Assembly (NCBI GenBank): GCA_965268675.1 | Contig: OZ254179.1 | Location: forward strand, 1-64,000 | Direction of reading: 5' to 3' | DNA: 64,000 bases | From: AAA044-D11 sp009705075 | Lineage (GTDB): Bacteria; Actinomycetota; Actinomycetes; Nanopelagicales; Nanopelagicaceae | In this document: piece by piece, positions 9,367 to 17,847 of the stretch | How the letters are laid out: the number at the start of each line of letters is the position of its first letter | How positions within the stretch are numbered: the stretch's first letter is position 1 | The notes under the pieces: model-generated | What the model saw: only the letters and a program-made list of their open reading frames with translations | What the model was told of the DNA's origin: nothing | Database searches by the model: none | Program-made: the position numbers and the translations under genes

Positions 9367-10101
9367 TTAACCCATAACCAATCCACCGTTTACATTTATT
9401 GCCGCCCCAGTTATGTAAGAAGAGGCGTTTGAAGCAATAAAGGAAACAACACTTGCAATTTCATCTGGCTTACCAAGTCGCTTAAGTGGCGTTTGAGCCA
9501 TCCACTCATCCATTCGACCAACTGAGCGCTGAGAAATCATATCTGTTTCTATTCGCCCTGGAAGAATTGCATTAACCGTTATACCAAAAGCACCTAACTC
9601 CTTAGCTGCGGAATATGTGAAACCTAGTAGCCCTGCTTTAGCTGCAGCATAATGAGAATGGTTGGCGGATCCAGTAAGAGCTACTTGTGAAGAGATTGAA
9701 ATAATTCTTCCCCAGTTATTTGCTTTCATGTGAGGAATACATTCTCTCGTTAATTTGAAAGCAGAAGATAAATTAACTTCCAAAACCAAATCCCAATCTT
9801 GGTCAGTCATGTCCGCAATAGCAAAATCTGTCATTAGTCCCGCATTATTAACCAATATATCAATCCCACCGAATTGCTCACTTGCTTCACTAACTAATTT
9901 CCTCGCGCTATCAGGTTGACTTAAATCAGCGTGTATCGCCAGAGCCTTTCCATTGTTTGAGTTAATTTCAGCAACCAACGCAACCGCCGACTCCTTATTT
10001 GTACTGTAATGAATTGAAACAGCGCATCCTTCTTTGGCTAATGAAAGCGCAACCGCCCGCCCGATACCGCCAGAACCCCCAGTAACAAGTGCGTTTTTCA
10101 T
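9367..10101 (-). CDS. Short-chain dehydrogenase/reductase, FabG-like
   Basis: NAD(P)-dependent oxidoreductase of the classical SDR family, 244 residues. It shows the cofactor motif TGGSGGIG near the N-terminus, NNAG at about residues 87-90, the catalytic Ser in SISSQ and the YAAAK catalytic Tyr-Lys pair, and it ends in GAAINVNGGLVMG as FabG-like enzymes do. It is the last gene of a minus-strand operon with a 2-hydroxyacid dehydrogenase and an FGGY kinase, overlapping the former by 4 bases. The context suggests oxidation or reduction of a sugar acid or polyol rather than fatty-acid synthesis, but the substrate is unknown. Confidence 0.85.
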   Translation of the reverse strand: MKNALVTGGSGGIGRAVALSLAKEGCAVSIHYSTNKESAVALVAEINSNNGKALAIHADLSQPDSARKLVSEASEQFGGIDILVNNAGLMTDFAIADMTDQDWDLVLEVNLSSAFKLTRECIPHMKANNWGRIISISSQVALTGSANHSHYAAAKAGLLGFTYSAAKELGAFGITVNAILPGRIETDMISQRSVGRMDEWMAQTPLKRLGKPDEIASVVSFIASNASSYITGAAINVNGGLVMG

Positions 10102-11174
10102 AGCAAACCACCCTTCCCCATAAAGTCATTTAAGGCTTTGGAATCTATAACTCGAGCAGTTGTAGCTCCATTCAGCAAACTTAGAACATCATCCACAACC
10201 ATCCGACTATGGTGAGTCATAACCCCGTCCGTAGACCCAGCTAAATGTGGACTCAAAATTACATTATTTAGTTGTCGCAAGCGCGAGTCAGTTGGCAGAG
10301 GTTCGACCGGATAAACATCGAGTGCAGCACCAGCAATTTTATTTAGCGCTAAAACGTCATGTAAGGCCTCGTAGTCAACCAATGCTGCTCGAGCAGTATT
10401 AATAAAAAAGGCGTCGTTTTTCATCGAGGCAAACATTTCTTTTGAGAACATTCCAGTTGTCTGAGGGGTAACTTTTGCGGCCATTACAACAAAATCACTT
10501 TCCTGTGCTACTTCCAATAGATCTACAGATTTAACGCCACCCGCAACAAATACGCTCTCTTTTTGAAATGGATCAAAAGCGATAATCGTTAGACCAAATA
10601 CTTTTGCCCGAGTGGCAATTTCTTGACCAATAGCACCGTATCCAACTAGCCCTAAGGTTTTGCCAGATAGCTCAACGCCTTGAAATCTTTGAAAAGGCGC
10701 TCCGGGCTCTAAACTCCACTCGGATGTAACACCCTTCCGCGCTCCTGTTTTATCACTATAAGAGATAGCAGTTAGTTCATCGGTATATCGAAGTAAGTGA
10801 TGAGTAAATGGGATATTTCTAGCGATCGAAATTATTAAGCCAATCGTATATTCGGCAACCGCTATAGCATTGCGGCCCGGCGTGTATAAAATAGGAATAC
10901 CAACTTTAGTTGCGTAAGTAATATCAACGCTAGCCCCTGGTTCATTTCTGCAACAAGCAACTAACTTTAGGTTCTTTGCAGAACTCAAGACTTTTTCAGT
11001 TACAAGTTCAAATTCGATTATCAAAATATCTTTATCCGCAAGTTGCGAAATGAGTTGCTCCTCAGTCAATTTCTCGCCAGTAACACCGTAACCAGAAGTT
11101 GTAACCTCTATTCCTTGTGCCACCAATCGACCTAAGTCAGATTGGTTCATCCGGGCAGTTACAAGGGCTTTCAT
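10098..11174 (-). CDS. D-isomer-specific 2-hydroxyacid dehydrogenase
   Basis: 358-residue NAD-dependent dehydrogenase of the D-2-hydroxyacid (phosphoglycerate dehydrogenase-like) family. It has the Rossmann motif GLVGYGAIGQEIA, the catalytic Arg in NTARAALVDYEAL, the Glu in DVYPVEPLP and the His in LSPHLAGST. It overlaps both neighbours by 4 bases, a tight operon with the FGGY kinase upstream and the SDR downstream. The family interconverts 2-hydroxy and 2-oxo acids; together with a sugar kinase this points to catabolism of a sugar acid or a hydroxylated side product. The exact substrate cannot be read from the sequence. Confidence 0.85.
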   Translation of the reverse strand: MKALVTARMNQSDLGRLVAQGIEVTTSGYGVTGEKLTEEQLISQLADKDILIIEFELVTEKVLSSAKNLKLVACCRNEPGASVDITYATKVGIPILYTPGRNAIAVAEYTIGLIISIARNIPFTHHLLRYTDELTAISYSDKTGARKGVTSEWSLEPGAPFQRFQGVELSGKTLGLVGYGAIGQEIATRAKVFGLTIIAFDPFQKESVFVAGGVKSVDLLEVAQESDFVVMAAKVTPQTTGMFSKEMFASMKNDAFFINTARAALVDYEALHDVLALNKIAGAALDVYPVEPLPTDSRLRQLNNVILSPHLAGSTDGVMTHHSRMVVDDVLSLLNGATTARVIDSKALNDFMGKGGLL

Positions 11175-12691
11175 TTTCCTCCACCAAAAGTTGCTGTTTT
11201 AACCGAGAGATCAAATTCTTCCTTATTATTTTCATAAAGTGAACGGAATCTCTGATAACGATCTAGATAATATGAGTGCTTATTTTCATCAGGGTAAAAT
11301 CTTTCGGAGACAACAACCGAATCTGAAATTGCGGATTTAAAATCAGAGTAAAGACCAAGGCCCATACCGGCGATAAATGCATTACCAATTGGGGCTCCGA
11401 CAGACTGTTCTAAAAGCGCAACTGGAATTCCAAGTACATCAGCTTTTATTTGGTTCCACAGAGAGTTCTTAGCCCCACCGCCAACACTTCTGATTTCATC
11501 AACAGCAATTCCCGCTTTTCTAGCAATTTCAACATTATGTGCGAGGGCGAAAGCGGTTCCCTCTAATACTGCTCGGGCCATACATTCTTGAGAAGTTGTT
11601 AAGGAGAGACCAAAGAAAACCCCACGTGCATTTGTATTCCAAATGGGTGAGCGCTCGCCCATCATGTATGGAAGAAAAATAAGTCCATCACTGCCAGGGG
11701 CAACGGATTTTGCCCGTTTCATAATTTCATCAACCGAAACTAAGCCACCAAATATGTTTTGATGCAACCATTGAACGCTTGCGCCAGATGCAACCATTGC
11801 ACCAAGTTGTAACTCCAAGCCTGGTATTGCGTGTGCCATTGCTACAAAAGCTTGATCACGGGCGTTACCGCTAGTGGGGGCTATCAAAACTGTTGAGGTG
11901 CCAGTCATTTCTGCGACTATCCCTGGCGCAATAGCGCCCGCCTCTATTGCAGCTGATGCGCCGTCCACAGACCCGAAGAAAACCGGAGTTCCTTTTGGGA
12001 TTCCAGATTCATCGCTTGCCTTCGAATTAACTTCACCTTGCAACTGAGAACACTCACCAATTTCAGGAAAAAGATTTGGATCAACACCAACCGCAGCTAA
12101 AATTTCGGGAGACCAATCAGATTGATCTGCCTTTCTAAGTTGAAGTAAAGAGGCGTGTGGTTTATCAATTCCAAATTTGTTTGTGAGTCTAAAATTAAGG
12201 TATCCAGGAATTTGTAAAAAATATTTTGTTTTTGCATATAGCTCTGGTTCATTCTCTATAAACCAAAGTATTTTCGCCGCTACATAATATGGGTCAGCCC
12301 GATTCCCCGAAATTTGTGCAATATTTGGGAGAGTACGAAGTAGTTGATCTGCCTGGTTTTGTGCTCGACGATCCATCCAAATAAGAGCACGACGCAGTGG
12401 GTTCCCATCTTTATCGACAGCGATGAAAGTTGGCGCTTGTGAGCTAATTGCGGTTCCAAGAATTTTTGCATCAGGGACGTTCGCAAGCGCAGCTTTTGTT
12501 GCCACACAAAGAGAACGCCACCAATCTTGAGGGTCCTGTTCTACCCAGCCTGCTTGAAGATGATGTGTTTGGTATTCAGATCTACCCTCACTTACAACAC
12601 TTCCTTCAGGGGTGACCAAAGTTGCTTTTGTTGCAGTGGTGCCAACGTCTATGCCAAGAAGGAGTGAATTCAAACTCTCTTCGTAACTCAC
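11171..12691 (-). CDS. FGGY-family carbohydrate kinase (xylulokinase-like)
   Basis: ATP-dependent sugar kinase, 506 residues, the usual FGGY length. Motifs seen: the first phosphate loop LGIDVGTTATKATLV near residue 11, the sugar-contacting WMDRRA, the second phosphate loop AEMTGTSTVLI, and the adenosine motif GGGAKNSLWNQIKADVLG. The chosen GTG start gives a short leader SYEESLNSL before the conserved strand; a start a few codons later is possible. It leads a minus-strand operon with a 2-hydroxyacid dehydrogenase and an SDR. FGGY members include xylulose, ribulose, glycerol and AI-2 kinases; the substrate here is not assigned. No sugar transporter or sugar regulator gene is adjacent. Confidence 0.86.
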   Translation of the reverse strand: MSYEESLNSLLLGIDVGTTATKATLVTPEGSVVSEGRSEYQTHHLQAGWVEQDPQDWWRSLCVATKAALANVPDAKILGTAISSQAPTFIAVDKDGNPLRRALIWMDRRAQNQADQLLRTLPNIAQISGNRADPYYVAAKILWFIENEPELYAKTKYFLQIPGYLNFRLTNKFGIDKPHASLLQLRKADQSDWSPEILAAVGVDPNLFPEIGECSQLQGEVNSKASDESGIPKGTPVFFGSVDGASAAIEAGAIAPGIVAEMTGTSTVLIAPTSGNARDQAFVAMAHAIPGLELQLGAMVASGASVQWLHQNIFGGLVSVDEIMKRAKSVAPGSDGLIFLPYMMGERSPIWNTNARGVFFGLSLTTSQECMARAVLEGTAFALAHNVEIARKAGIAVDEIRSVGGGAKNSLWNQIKADVLGIPVALLEQSVGAPIGNAFIAGMGLGLYSDFKSAISDSVVVSERFYPDENKHSYYLDRYQRFRSLYENNKEEFDLSVKTATFGGGK

Positions 12692-12705
12692 CTAGTAACC
12701 CCATT

Positions 12706-12716
12706 TGCATAATGCA
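12706..12716. promoter_or_regulatory. Short palindrome upstream of the sugar kinase operon
   Basis: TGCATAATGCA is an 11-base inverted repeat with a single central base, 15 bases upstream of the FGGY kinase start. It lies between the divergent kinase operon and the cyclophilin gene. Palindromes of this kind serve as operators for sugar-responsive regulators, but it is too short to assign, and chance occurrence is possible. Confidence 0.25.
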
Positions 12717-12826
12717 CGAGGGAATTTTCGCACAAATCTGGTGGAATACTAGCCCTAGAAGAAATTACTCTAGACTTAGCGCACTCAATTTAAAGTATAA
12801 AAATACAATCGATCGAAAGGCCATAA

Positions 12827-13339
12827 ATGACTTCTGCAATCCTTCACACCAGCATGGGTGATGTAACAATAGAACTATTTCCAAATCATGCACCAAAGAC
12901 CGTTGCAAACTTTGTTGAACTAGCAACCGGAAAGCGTGAATGGGTAGATCCAATCACCGGCGAAAAAACTTCCAAGAATCTTTATGACGGAACAGTTTTC
13001 CACCGTGTAATTGCAAACTTTATGATTCAAGGCGGCGATCCACTTGGTAACGGAACTGGCGGACCGGGCTATCAATTCGCAGATGAATTTCACGGCGAAC
13101 TAGCTTTTGATCGCCCATATATCCTTGCAATGGCCAACGCTGGTCCAGGAACAAATGGTTCACAATTTTTTATTACTGTCGCAGAAACTGCCTGGTTAAA
13201 TCGTAAGCACACTATCTTCGGCGAAGTCAAAGACGAGGCGTCAAAGAAGGTTGTTGATGCAATCGGCGCAGTTAAGACTGGTGGTCAAGATCGGCCAGTA
13301 CAAGCTGTAAAGATTAACTCTGTAACAATTTCAGAGTAA
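12827..13339 (+). CDS. ppiA: Peptidyl-prolyl cis-trans isomerase, cyclophilin type
   Basis: Cytoplasmic cyclophilin that speeds proline isomerisation during folding. The 170-residue product has the family motifs YDGTVFHRVIANFMIQGGDP, GSQFFITVAET and HTIFGEV and no signal peptide. The ATG at 12827 is preceded by GAAAGG at suitable spacing, and a TATAAA hexamer at 12796-12801 could be its -10 box. In many actinobacteria ppiA lies just after the gyrA-tRNA cluster and before a rhomboid gene; here the sugar kinase operon interrupts that order. The rhomboid gene follows after 4 bases. Confidence 0.95.
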   Translation: MTSAILHTSMGDVTIELFPNHAPKTVANFVELATGKREWVDPITGEKTSKNLYDGTVFHRVIANFMIQGGDPLGNGTGGPGYQFADEFHGELAFDRPYILAMANAGPGTNGSQFFITVAETAWLNRKHTIFGEVKDEASKKVVDAIGAVKTGGQDRPVQAVKINSVTISE

Positions 13340-13343
13340 TTAA

Positions 13344-13910
13344 ATGAAAGAGAAGCAATCTCTCACCACGAGTCTGATTGTTGTAATATCAGGAACTTTT
13401 CTAATTACGCAATTTGTTTTTCCCAACTTACGGAATGAGTTAGCTCTTTTTTATGGTGGGAATTATGCGAATGGATATTTTCCTGGTGTTTCTACTGGCC
13501 AGTGGTATCGCTTATTTACAGTTGCCTTAACCCACGCCGGCTGGATGCATCTGATTTTCAATATGCTTGCGCTCTTTTCAATCGGGACGCCAATTGAAAA
13601 TTACTTAGGAAAAGCCCGGTTCTCTCTCATATTTTTCGGCACGCTATTAGCAGCCTCAGGCGCTTCTCTTTATTTTGGAGCACATAACACTTATGCCGTT
13701 GGGGCATCAGGTGCGATCTATGGGCTATTTGGTGCGCTCTTTGTTATTGGCAAGAAGTCAGGTGCCAACTACCAGAACATCGCAGGGGTAATTATTGTCA
13801 ACTTACTAATTACATTTGTTGTGCCTGGAATCGATTGGCGTGCACACCTCGGCGGACTTGTTGCTGGTGTTGTAATTACCTATCCCTTAACGTTCCGCAG
13901 AAGAACTTGA
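13344..13910 (+). CDS. Rhomboid-family intramembrane serine protease
   Basis: 188-residue polytopic membrane protease that cleaves transmembrane helices. The catalytic Ser lies in VGASGAIYG and the catalytic His in WRAHLGGLVAG, with the conserved HLIFNMLALF in an earlier helix; about six hydrophobic segments are visible. It follows the cyclophilin by 4 bases, likely in one operon. Its 3' end overlaps the convergent Fe-S oxidoreductase gene by 31 bases, so the final ten or so codons are read on both strands. Confidence 0.92.
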   Translation: MKEKQSLTTSLIVVISGTFLITQFVFPNLRNELALFYGGNYANGYFPGVSTGQWYRLFTVALTHAGWMHLIFNMLALFSIGTPIENYLGKARFSLIFFGTLLAASGASLYFGAHNTYAVGASGAIYGLFGALFVIGKKSGANYQNIAGVIIVNLLITFVVPGIDWRAHLGGLVAGVVITYPLTFRRRT

Positions 13911-15841
13911 GCAACATCTAAAACATCAATGTCGGATTCACGAGCGCTCATTCCATCGCTCACCATAATTCTGCAGAACGGGCAAGCCACTGCGACCTCT
14001 TTGACCTGAGTTGCAATCGCTTCATCTACTCGATTTAAATTAATTCGAGTTCCAATAGTTTCTTCCATCCACATTCGACCACCACCAGCGCCACAACAGA
14101 AAGATCGATCCTGATTTCTAGGCATCTCAGTTACTTCAACACCGGTTGATTCCAAAAGTTCGCGGGGTGGCTGGTAAATCTGATTATGCCGACCCAAGTA
14201 ACAAGGGTCGTGATAAGTGATGCTTGCGCCACTCTTGTGCGGTGAAGTTTTCAACCTTCCCTCTTTAATTAATTGATTTAGAAGTTGAGTGTGATGCACC
14301 ATCTGCAATTCGAAGCCTTGCTGTTTATAGTCACGGCCAATAGTCGTGAAGCAGTGCGGGCAAGTAACTACAACTTTCTTAACTCCACGCGCGCCGAAGG
14401 TTTGTTGAAGAGTTTCAATATTTTCTTTCGAGAGTATTTGGTAGAGGAATTCATTTCCTGCACGCCTTGCTGGATCCCCACTGCAAGTTTCGCGTTGGCC
14501 CAAAACACCAAACTTTGTTCCAGACATATAGAGAAGTTCAGCAACAGCCTTCGTGGTTTTCTTTGCGCGTTCTTCAAATGCGCCAGCACATCCAACCCAG
14601 AATAAATATTCGACATCTTCGGGAATTTCATTTTCAATAACTGTAATTGGAAATTCACACTCAGCAATCCAAGCGTTTCGGTCGGTGCGATTTGCACCCC
14701 ACGGATTGCCAGTTTTTTCCAGGTTTCTAAAGGTCCCACCAAGCTCGGAAGGAAATTCGGATTCCACCAAAACTTGAAAGCGACGCATATTTACGATGTG
14801 ATCAATATGTTCGATATCTACTGGGCATTCATTTACACACGCACCACAAGTTGTGCAGGACCATAAAACTTCAGGAGAGATAACTTCCCCAACAATTGGT
14901 TGATCCCCGGGAACTTTTGTAAGTGCATGGTCACGCATCGCCATAATTAATAATTTTGGAGAGAGCGGTTTATCGGTATGCCAAGCCGGACATTGTGATT
15001 GGCAGCGACCACATTCAGTACAGCTTGCCATGTCGAGCAAGCCCTTCCAGGAAATATCTGCGCTCTTGCCTATCCCAAAAACATCATCTTCTTTTGGATC
15101 TTCGAAATCAATTGGCTTACCATGCGAAATCATTTCAGGAAGTTCGCCAAGGGCGGGAGTGGAATTTATATTGCGCTTAAAGAAGATATTTAGTGGTCCT
15201 AAGAAGCGGTGCCAAGCAACTCCCATTGTTAAATCATTTGATATAACAATAAACCACAACATTGATACCCAAATTTTGATGCCAGCAATAGTTTGAACTG
15301 CCGTGGTGTTTACGTAATATTGATGATCCAAGTAATCCAGGGTTATTACACAAATGACAACTGCAAGAATTGTTGCCTCTACATAATAAGCTTTAAAAGA
15401 TTTTGAACCCAAAAATCGAGATGTTCGACTCTTATGAAAGAAACGAGTGACTTGTCGAATCCCAATTAGCGCGACGATTCCGACCCCGGTCGTCCAAGCG
15501 ATTGCTAAAACGAAATACCGATATGGGGCCCATTCTCCGATTATCGGAAGAACAAAAGAGGCATCGATAATTTGACCATAAGCCGTAATCAAAGTGCCAA
15601 GAAGTGCAACGAATCCAATCATTACAAACCAGTGAGCGATTGCAGATCCAGTGAATCGAAGCATCCTTGTGTGAAGCAAAATCTCTTTAGCCATCACTTT
15701 TGCTCGCTCGCCTTTGTTTAGGAATCGAGCAGGTTCGCTCTGACCAGCAGAGATTCGTTGGTACATCTCCCGAAGGCGCATCGCAAAGCTGCCGATAGCA
15801 AAGAGGGTAAGCAGGTACAAGATGGCTGCAAAAGTGCTCAT
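13880..15841 (-). CDS. Membrane-bound Fe-S oxidoreductase (heterodisulfide reductase-like)
   Basis: 653-residue protein with an N-terminal membrane part (roughly residues 1-225, several helices, resembling the nitrate reductase gamma/cytochrome b fold), then two 4Fe-4S motifs CTECGRCQSQCP and CTTCGACVNECP, and a C-terminal pair of CCG-type cysteine domains (VTCPHCF, YHDPCYLGRHN, RSFCCGAGGGRM). This layout matches the actinobacterial iron-sulfur-binding reductase near dnaK, such as mycobacterial Rv0338c, named from memory. It probably passes electrons between the membrane quinone pool and an unknown thiol or redox partner. A TAACCT hexamer six bases before the ATG suggests a leaderless transcript, and a perfect inverted repeat covers the expected -35 region. 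Confidence 0.85.
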   Translation of the reverse strand: MSTFAAILYLLTLFAIGSFAMRLREMYQRISAGQSEPARFLNKGERAKVMAKEILLHTRMLRFTGSAIAHWFVMIGFVALLGTLITAYGQIIDASFVLPIIGEWAPYRYFVLAIAWTTGVGIVALIGIRQVTRFFHKSRTSRFLGSKSFKAYYVEATILAVVICVITLDYLDHQYYVNTTAVQTIAGIKIWVSMLWFIVISNDLTMGVAWHRFLGPLNIFFKRNINSTPALGELPEMISHGKPIDFEDPKEDDVFGIGKSADISWKGLLDMASCTECGRCQSQCPAWHTDKPLSPKLLIMAMRDHALTKVPGDQPIVGEVISPEVLWSCTTCGACVNECPVDIEHIDHIVNMRRFQVLVESEFPSELGGTFRNLEKTGNPWGANRTDRNAWIAECEFPITVIENEIPEDVEYLFWVGCAGAFEERAKKTTKAVAELLYMSGTKFGVLGQRETCSGDPARRAGNEFLYQILSKENIETLQQTFGARGVKKVVVTCPHCFTTIGRDYKQQGFELQMVHHTQLLNQLIKEGRLKTSPHKSGASITYHDPCYLGRHNQIYQPPRELLESTGVEVTEMPRNQDRSFCCGAGGGRMWMEETIGTRINLNRVDEAIATQVKEVAVACPFCRIMVSDGMSARESDIDVLDVAQVLLRNVKG

Positions 15842-15871
15842 GCGACAAGGTTAGGGGCGAACTCTTGGGCA

Positions 15872-15888
15872 GGCGGGAATATCCCGCC
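15872..15888. promoter_or_regulatory. Perfect inverted repeat at the Fe-S oxidoreductase promoter
   Basis: GGCGGGA and TCCCGCC form a perfect 7-base-pair repeat around ATA. If transcription of the minus-strand Fe-S oxidoreductase begins at its ATG (see its TAACCT box at 15848-15853), the repeat spans about -31 to -47, over the -35 region. It lies 28 bases from the dnaK HAIR operator on the other side. No U-tract follows it in either direction, which argues against a terminator. An operator for an unidentified regulator is the simplest reading. Confidence 0.45.
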
Positions 15889-15916
15889 AAAAGCAGGCGT
15901 TACCTGATTAACTCAA

Positions 15917-15937
15917 CTTGAGTCTGTTCGACTCAAT
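15917..15937 (+). promoter_or_regulatory. HAIR operator for HspR
   Basis: CTTGAGT-N7-ACTCAAT matches the published HspR-associated inverted repeat CTTGAGT-N7-ACTCAAG at 13 of 14 positions. Two further half sites flank it: ACTCAA at 15911-15916 and ACTCAAG at 15954-15960, the latter inside the promoter spacer. The operator sits just upstream of a TTGACA -35 box, so bound HspR would block RNA polymerase. The hspR gene is the fourth gene of the same operon. Confidence 0.85.
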
Positions 15938-15940
15938 CTT

Positions 15941-15969
15941 TTGACATCGGGCGACTCAAGGGCGAGAAT
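15941..15969 (+). promoter_or_regulatory. Promoter of the dnaK operon
   Basis: A consensus -35 hexamer TTGACA (15941-15946) is followed after 17 bases by GAGAAT (15964-15969), which matches TATAAT at four of six positions. The HAIR operator ends three bases before the -35 box and an extra ACTCAAG half site lies in the spacer. The position about 55 bases upstream of the dnaK start codon fits. Confidence 0.6.
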
Positions 15970-16023
15970 TCGACCATAGCCGGTCAAAAATCAGGCTGAA
16001 AGAAGAAAAAAGGAGCAATAAAA

Positions 16024-17847
16024 ATGGCTAGAGCAGTAGGAATCGACTTAGGAACCACAAATAGTTGCGTATCAGTATTAGAAGGTGGCGAACCATCTGT
16101 AATCACTAACGCAGAAGGTGCCCGCACAACCCCATCGATCGTGGCCTTTGCCAAGAATGGCGAAGTGCTTGTTGGTGAAGTGGCAAAGCGCCAATCAGTA
16201 ACAAACGTCGAACGCACAATCCGTTCAGTTAAGCGCCATATGGGTACGAGCTGGAATATGGACATTGATGGAAAGAAGTACACACCGCAAGAAATCAGCG
16301 CTCGCATTTTGATGAAGTTAAAGCGCGATGCCGAAAGTTTTCTCGGTGACACCGTTACAGATGCAGTAATTACAGTTCCTGCATATTTCAATGACGCACA
16401 ACGTCAAGCAACTAAAGAAGCCGGAGAAATCGCTGGCCTAAATGTTCTGCGTATTGTTAACGAGCCAACCGCTGCAGCACTTGCATATGGTTTGGACAAG
16501 GGCGATGCCGAACAAACTATTTTAGTATTCGACCTTGGTGGTGGAACTTTTGACGTTTCACTTCTAGAAATTGGCGACGGGGTTGTTGAAGTTAAGGCAA
16601 CTAATGGCGACAACAATCTTGGTGGCGATGATTGGGATCAATCACTTGTTGATCACCTTGTTAAAACATTTGCTGCAAAGAACGGTATCGATTTAACTAA
16701 AGATAAGATGGCAATGCAACGTGTTCGTGAAGCTGCAGAAAAAGCGAAGATTGAATTATCTTCATCGCAGCAAACTTCAATCAACCTGCCATACATCACG
16801 GTAGACACCGAGAAGAACCCACTCTTCTTAGATGAAACTATTACCCGCGCACAATTCCAAGGAATGACTGCCGATCTACTTGATCGCTGCAAGAAGCCTT
16901 TCCAATCAGTTCTAAAAGATGCCGGAATTCCAATTGCGGATATTGATCACGTAGTACTAGTTGGCGGATCTACACGTATGCCAGCAGTTGTTGATCTTGT
17001 ACGCGATTTAACTGGCGGTAAAGAACCAAATAAGGGCGTAAATCCAGATGAAGTTGTTGCAGTTGGTGCAGCGCTTCAAGCCGGTGTTCTTAAAGGTGAA
17101 GTTAAAGACGTTCTACTTCTAGATGTAACTCCACTTTCACTTGGAATCGAAACCAAGGGTGGCGTTATGACTAAGTTGATCGAACGCAACACAACCATCC
17201 CAACAAAGCGTTCTGAAATCTTCACAACAGCTGATGACAATCAACCTGCGGTCCAAATTCAAGCCTTCCAAGGTGAGCGTGAAATGGCTGCTTATAACAA
17301 GCGCCTTGGCATGTTCGAATTGACCGGAATCGCACCAGCGCCTCGTGGAATTCCACAAATCGAAGTTACATTCGATATTGATGCGAACGGAATCGTTCAC
17401 GTTTCTGCAAAAGATCTTGGAACCGGCAAAGAACAGTCAATGACTATTACCGGAGGATCGGCTCTTTCAAAGGAAGAGATTGATCGCATGATGAAGGATG
17501 CAGAGGCACATGCAGATGAAGATAAGGCGCGTCGCGAAGAAGCAGAAGTTCGCAACACTGGTGACTCCCTTGTTTATCAAACAGAGAAGTTCTTAAAAGA
17601 TAACGCCGAAAAATTTGCAGAGGGTGAAAACGCCGAGAAGCGTGTGGAAGTTGAAACCGCAATTGCAGATTTGAAGAAGGCGCTAGAAGGAACTGATCTT
17701 GCTGCAATTAAGAGCGCAACAGAGAAAACCAGCGAACTCTCCCAACAATTAGGCGCTGCTCTTTACGCAGCAAATGCGGCAACAGCAGAAGCTCCACAGG
17801 CTGATGATGGTGTTCAAGATGCCGAGATTGTTGAAGAAAGTAAGTGA
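16024..17847 (+). CDS. dnaK: Chaperone protein DnaK (Hsp70)
   Basis: ATP-dependent folding chaperone. The 607-residue product starts with the Hsp70 signature GIDLGTTNSCVSV, carries the second and third signatures (IFDLGGGTFDVS-like and VVLVGGSTRMPAVVDL), the interdomain linker VLLLDVTPLSLG, and a C-terminal lid ending in QDAEIVEESK, close to the EEVD-like acidic tail of bacterial DnaK. A strong ribosome site (AAAGGAG) precedes the ATG. It leads the operon dnaK-grpE-dnaJ-hspR, with a HAIR operator at the promoter, so repression by HspR and relief on heat stress are expected. Confidence 0.98.
   Translation: MARAVGIDLGTTNSCVSVLEGGEPSVITNAEGARTTPSIVAFAKNGEVLVGEVAKRQSVTNVERTIRSVKRHMGTSWNMDIDGKKYTPQEISARILMKLKRDAESFLGDTVTDAVITVPAYFNDAQRQATKEAGEIAGLNVLRIVNEPTAAALAYGLDKGDAEQTILVFDLGGGTFDVSLLEIGDGVVEVKATNGDNNLGGDDWDQSLVDHLVKTFAAKNGIDLTKDKMAMQRVREAAEKAKIELSSSQQTSINLPYITVDTEKNPLFLDETITRAQFQGMTADLLDRCKKPFQSVLKDAGIPIADIDHVVLVGGSTRMPAVVDLVRDLTGGKEPNKGVNPDEVVAVGAALQAGVLKGEVKDVLLLDVTPLSLGIETKGGVMTKLIERNTTIPTKRSEIFTTADDNQPAVQIQAFQGEREMAAYNKRLGMFELTGIAPAPRGIPQIEVTFDIDANGIVHVSAKDLGTGKEQSMTITGGSALSKEEIDRMMKDAEAHADEDKARREEAEVRNTGDSLVYQTEKFLKDNAEKFAEGENAEKRVEVETAIADLKKALEGTDLAAIKSATEKTSELSQQLGAALYAANAATAEAPQADDGVQDAEIVEESK

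Noticed and set aside
9201..12826. Integrative element at tRNA-Ala
   Set aside because: No integrase, relaxase or repeated tRNA 3' end was found; the segment holds only a metabolic operon.
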